A stretch of DNA of 7,900 nucleotides from assembly GCA_002350465.1 (NCBI GenBank), contig DEEW01000204.1, positions 607 through 8,506 on the forward strand, written 5' to 3'. This document shows, one piece after another, positions 4,976-7,900 of the stretch. A model generated the notes under the pieces. The model worked only from the letters and a program-made list of their open reading frames with translations. It did not search any database and was not told the DNA's origin. The position numbers and the translations under genes were made by a program. The first letter of the stretch is position 1. Every line of letters begins with the position of its first letter. The DNA comes from Lachnospiraceae bacterium UBA2868 (GTDB taxonomy: Bacteria; Bacillota_A; Clostridia; Lachnospirales; Lachnospiraceae).

Positions 4976-7900
4976 CTACTGCCTGAACAAAGGCTGAATG
5001 CTTGTAAAGAGATCTTTTTCCTTCTCTATTTCTTCCTCGCCGCCAAGCACACATATGCACTCATCCTGCCTGCCGGCTTCTATATACTTATACAGTGCCG
5101 AAATATCACTGCCCGTACAGCCGAGAATCTCATCTCTTTCTCTCTGTACATTTTCAAAGGTATCTTTGCACAGGAATGCTTCACGGCTCCTGCTCCCTTT
5201 TTCACTCGGGGAAAGGGGAAAATCAAGATCCGATACCGTTCCGATTATGTACTTTGTCATATCCCGCTCACTGGCTTTGAAATCTTTGAGATAAGATGAT
5301 GCACCCTCAAAAACCTCAAGTGTCCTTCGAAGATTGGGATCACGGTATGAAGCAAAGGTTACTTTGCCGCTTCTTGAATATCCCGAAAAGCACCCGTAAG
5401 CTCCGCCTACCACTCTTACCTGATTCCACAGATAGTCATAACCCATGATGACCCTTAGTACCTTCAGAGCCCCGTTGTATTTAAGCTCCTCATTCCGGTA
5501 TGTTCCGGCCTTGGCAACATACTGGACTTTCGCACTTGTTTTGTACCCTTCGGCAAACTTCTTCTTCTCAAATTCTATGGAGCAGATCTCATTATGAACA
5601 TCCGGAGCCGCTTTGATAAAGGCTGCCACCTGAGCGTTAAATTCATCCCGCTGGCTCTCCTCCGCCGTATAGTCAAATACTCTTAAATTCTCTCTTGTAA
5701 ATATAAGCGCTGCTGTTTTTTGAAGATTGCTCTTCAGTTCATCGAACCTGTTGTCAAAGTCAGACTCAATATCCTCGATCAGTCTGTAAAAATCAATTCC
5801 TCCCATTTTCTCGCTGATCATTTCCTGCTTGGAGATTCCCGAAAGAGCCCTGTGCATCGCAACAGCATGTCCGCTGCTCATCATTGCGGCGGAAAGCCTT
5901 GATTTTAACATACAGATAAGATCATACATCCGCTTCCTGTCGGAAAAATCGGATGTGTAGATTATCTCTTTGATGATGTCAAATGCAAATGGAAGCTTGT
6001 TGTAGAATATCTTTGCTTTCATTTCGAAATAATGCAGAAACTCATCCGGATCGTTTACATCCGTGTACATACCGGTTCCGGCCGAAACTCCTCCGGTGTT
6101 AAGGAATATCTCGTTTGCAAGATCCGCATAACTGTAATGCTCTGTATTAACGAGACCGAGAACGGCTTTTAATATTCCGGCATACGGAAGCATCTCAGAA
6201 GGCACCTTATCAAGGTCGAATGCGATATATAAGTATCCGATACCATTTGTAAATACATTATGGTACAGAACGTCGCAGCCATCCGTATTGCTTATTTCAT
6301 TAACGAAATCCTCTGCTTCCTTTTTAATGTCCGATATTTTCAAAAGAGGAATACATTTAAGAATCTCTTCCGAATCCTCTTCTTCCTGGTAAGCATGAAG
6401 AGCTTTTGTATCCTCATACAGTCTCTTCACTTCATCCGTATTCATACCTTCCTTGAGGGAGCGCATTTTTGCTTCAAGCTCCTTGTCCTTTTTGGCTGTA
6501 AGACCTTTGACCGGAAGCAGACTTACGGTAGATGCGTGCTTATTGTCAAGCAGATACTCTTTCACGAGATTTTCAAAATAGTCGGTCTCAATCTGCTGCC
6601 TTAAAAATGAATATGTGTCCAGTGCTTCAATATGTACAAACGGAAGTGAATCATCGTACAGCCACGAATCAAGGGCGGTAAGCCCGTACATAAGTCCCTT
6701 CGGATAATGGCCGAAGTCAGCCTCCCGAAACCGGAATTCATTAATATTAAGACCTGCAAGCAGTGCTTTTTTATCAAATCCGTCATTTACCACATCGCTA
6801 AGAACCCCTCTGATGACATCAAGGAATTTCTCCTTGTTCTCAATATCCGAGTTCTTGATTATAATCGAAAAATACGGCTGGTATACACCGTTTTCAAATG
6901 TCGACTGCACATCCTTACAAATCCCCGCATCAAGGAGTGCCTGCTTGAGCACAGCTCCGGGAGATGATAATAGGGCGTATTCAAGTATCTGAAAAGCAAT
7001 ATAGAGTTTGGGATCAAGGCTCGTTGACAATACGGCATTGTACGACAGATACGTATTCTGCTCTTCGCTTTCATCGTTCGTTATCGGGTATTCTTTTGTA
7101 ACATCACTGACCTTGTCGAATTTCTTCTGAAGGCGAACCTCGGAATCAATTTCAAGCCTGTCATATGAAGACAGATACTCTTTGTCTATATAATCAAGTC
7201 TTTCTTCGAAATCCATATTCCCGTACAGATAAATATAACTGTTGGACGGATGATAATATCTTCTGTGAAAATCAAGGAATTGTTCATACGTAAGTGACGG
7301 TATCACGTCAGGGTCCCCTCCCGACTCCACACCGTAGCATGTATCCGCAAACAGCGAATCAAAAATCGCACGGGAGAGCATATCATCAGGAGATGAGAAT
7401 GCACCCTTCATCTCCGAATAAACCACACCGTTAATAGTTATGGGGCCGTTTTCTTCCTCTAATTCGTAATGCCATCCCTCCTGCTTGAATATCTGCTCCC
7501 TTTCATAAATATTGGGGTGAAATACAGCATCAAGATATACATCGCAGAGGTTCTTAAAATCCTGATCGTTGCAGCTTGCAACGGGATATACCGTTTTATC
7601 GGGATAAGTCATTGCATTAAGAAAGGTATTAAGAGAGCCCTTTGCCAGTTCAACAAAGGGGTCCTTTGCCGGATACTTTTTGGACCCGCACAGAACCGAG
7701 TGTTCAATTATATGCGGTACTCCCGTAGAATCTTCGGGTGGTGTACGAAATCCCACATAAAATACTTTGTTGTCATCGTCATTTTCTATACATACAACCC
7801 TGGCTCCGGTCTTTTTGTGCCGGAGGAGATATCCTGTTGAATTGATATCTTTGAGTTTCTCGCTGGTAATAAGATCATATGCGTTGATGTTGGATATGCT
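4976..7900 (-). CDS. M16C zinc metallopeptidase, presequence-protease (PreP)-like, 5' end outside window
   Basis: This is an insulinase-superfamily peptidase of the PreP/M16C group, which encloses and cleaves unfolded peptides in a two-half chamber. Bacterial substrates are mostly unknown. The frame is open to the window edge and gives 974 residues; full members are about 970-990, so only a few N-terminal residues are missing. Counting from base 7900, the inverted zinc motif is HIIEH (H63, E66 catalytic base, H67) in the signature GFRTPPEDSTGVPHIIEHS. The likely third ligand is E163 in VVYSEMKG. A lysine/glutamate-rich helical linker (about 470-530) matches the start of the M16C-associated domain. 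In the C-terminal half VRVVGGAYG supplies R829 and Y835, the Arg/Tyr pair that orients substrate in M16 enzymes, followed by SYRDPNLRRTL. All catalytic features are intact. No signal peptide is visible, so it is probably cytosolic. A GTG at 7756 is not the start, because the conserved family sequence GYLLRHKKTGARVV continues upstream of it. Confidence 0.95.
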   Translation of the reverse strand, partial: SISNINAYDLITSEKLKDINSTGYLLRHKKTGARVVCIENDDDNKVFYVGFRTPPEDSTGVPHIIEHSVLCGSKKYPAKDPFVELAKGSLNTFLNAMTYPDKTVYPVASCNDQDFKNLCDVYLDAVFHPNIYEREQIFKQEGWHYELEEENGPITINGVVYSEMKGAFSSPDDMLSRAIFDSLFADTCYGVESGGDPDVIPSLTYEQFLDFHRRYYHPSNSYIYLYGNMDFEERLDYIDKEYLSSYDRLEIDSEVRLQKKFDKVSDVTKEYPITNDESEEQNTYLSYNAVLSTSLDPKLYIAFQILEYALLSSPGAVLKQALLDAGICKDVQSTFENGVYQPYFSIIIKNSDIENKEKFLDVIRGVLSDVVNDGFDKKALLAGLNINEFRFREADFGHYPKGLMYGLTALDSWLYDDSLPFVHIEALDTYSFLRQQIETDYFENLVKEYLLDNKHASTVSLLPVKGLTAKKDKELEAKMRSLKEGMNTDEVKRLYEDTKALHAYQEEEDSEEILKCIPLLKISDIKKEAEDFVNEISNTDGCDVLYHNVFTNGIGYLYIAFDLDKVPSEMLPYAGILKAVLGLVNTEHYSYADLANEIFLNTGGVSAGTGMYTDVNDPDEFLHYFEMKAKIFYNKLPFAFDIIKEIIYTSDFSDRKRMYDLICMLKSRLSAAMMSSGHAVAMHRALSGISKQEMISEKMGGIDFYRLIEDIESDFDNRFDELKSNLQKTAALIFTRENLRVFDYTAEESQRDEFNAQVAAFIKAAPDVHNEICSIEFEKKKFAEGYKTSAKVQYVAKAGTYRNEELKYNGALKVLRVIMGYDYLWNQVRVVGGAYGCFSGYSRSGKVTFASYRDPNLRRTLEVFEGASSYLKDFKASERDMTKYIIGTVSDLDFPLSPSEKGSRSREAFLCKDTFENVQRERDEILGCTGSDISALYKYIEAGRQDECICVLGGEEEIEKEKDLFTSIQPLFRQ

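Noticed and set aside
6260..6604. 114-codon plus-strand open frame within the M16C gene
   Set aside because: It is antisense to a clearly coding peptidase frame. The hydrophobic-looking translation is what results from reading the complement of acidic/lysine-rich codons.
7754..7756. GTG as the start of the M16C peptidase
   Set aside because: The frame remains open to the window edge, and the upstream sequence (GYLLRHKKTGARVV, NKVFY) is typical M16C, so the real start is beyond 7900.
7469..7840. 123-codon plus-strand open frame within the M16C gene
   Set aside because: It is antisense to the strongly conserved catalytic region (HIIEH segment), with no independent support.

Overview
The window is a compact, single-direction stretch of a bacterial chromosome. 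Every supportable gene is on the minus strand, so it is read from high to low coordinates. It suggests a low-to-moderate GC Clostridia, probably Lachnospiraceae. The reasons are the single-chain GlyRS, the adjacent pyruvate phosphate dikinase, the M16C presequence-protease-like enzyme, a DUF4349 lipoprotein next to era and recO, and strong GGAGG-type ribosome binding sites. The family-level placement is inferred from protein character and gene order, not from a search.

In transcription order the layout is: (1) an almost complete M16C zinc metallopeptidase (7900-4976, start just outside the window); (2) a DUF4349 lipoprotein with a C-terminal membrane segment (4947-3859); (3) the GTPase Era (3859-2930), which overlaps the previous stop as TAATG; (4) a short RecO (2943-2344), which overlaps the era 3' end; (5) an unrecognised lipoprotein (2278-1685); (6) a single-chain glycyl-tRNA synthetase (1641-241); (7) the first 57 codons of pyruvate, phosphate dikinase (173-1). 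Gaps between genes are 0-67 nt, and several starts overlap the preceding gene, so genes 1-6 look like one co-transcribed housekeeping block. The only spacer with clear regulatory structure is glyS-ppdK: a 22-bp perfect palindrome followed by a T tract spans the glyS stop, then comes a possible promoter, then a second small hairpin next to the ppdK ribosome binding site.

The genes are mainly core functions: peptide degradation, 30S ribosome maturation (Era), recombinational repair (RecO), glycine charging, and pyruvate/PEP interconversion. Two uncharacterised envelope lipoproteins are interleaved with them. I see no mobile element, CRISPR array, tRNA, rRNA or phage gene, and no sign of a new defence or biosynthetic system.

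The most notable observation is in recO. The reading frame ends at a TAA, yet the same frame continues directly into the conserved RecO C-terminal sequence (YMDKCIDREFKSLEIW). It then ends at a TGA that forms an ATGA overlap with the start of the next lipoprotein gene. This looks like a recent single-codon truncation (or a sequencing error), in a RecO that also lacks the usual Cys4 zinc finger.
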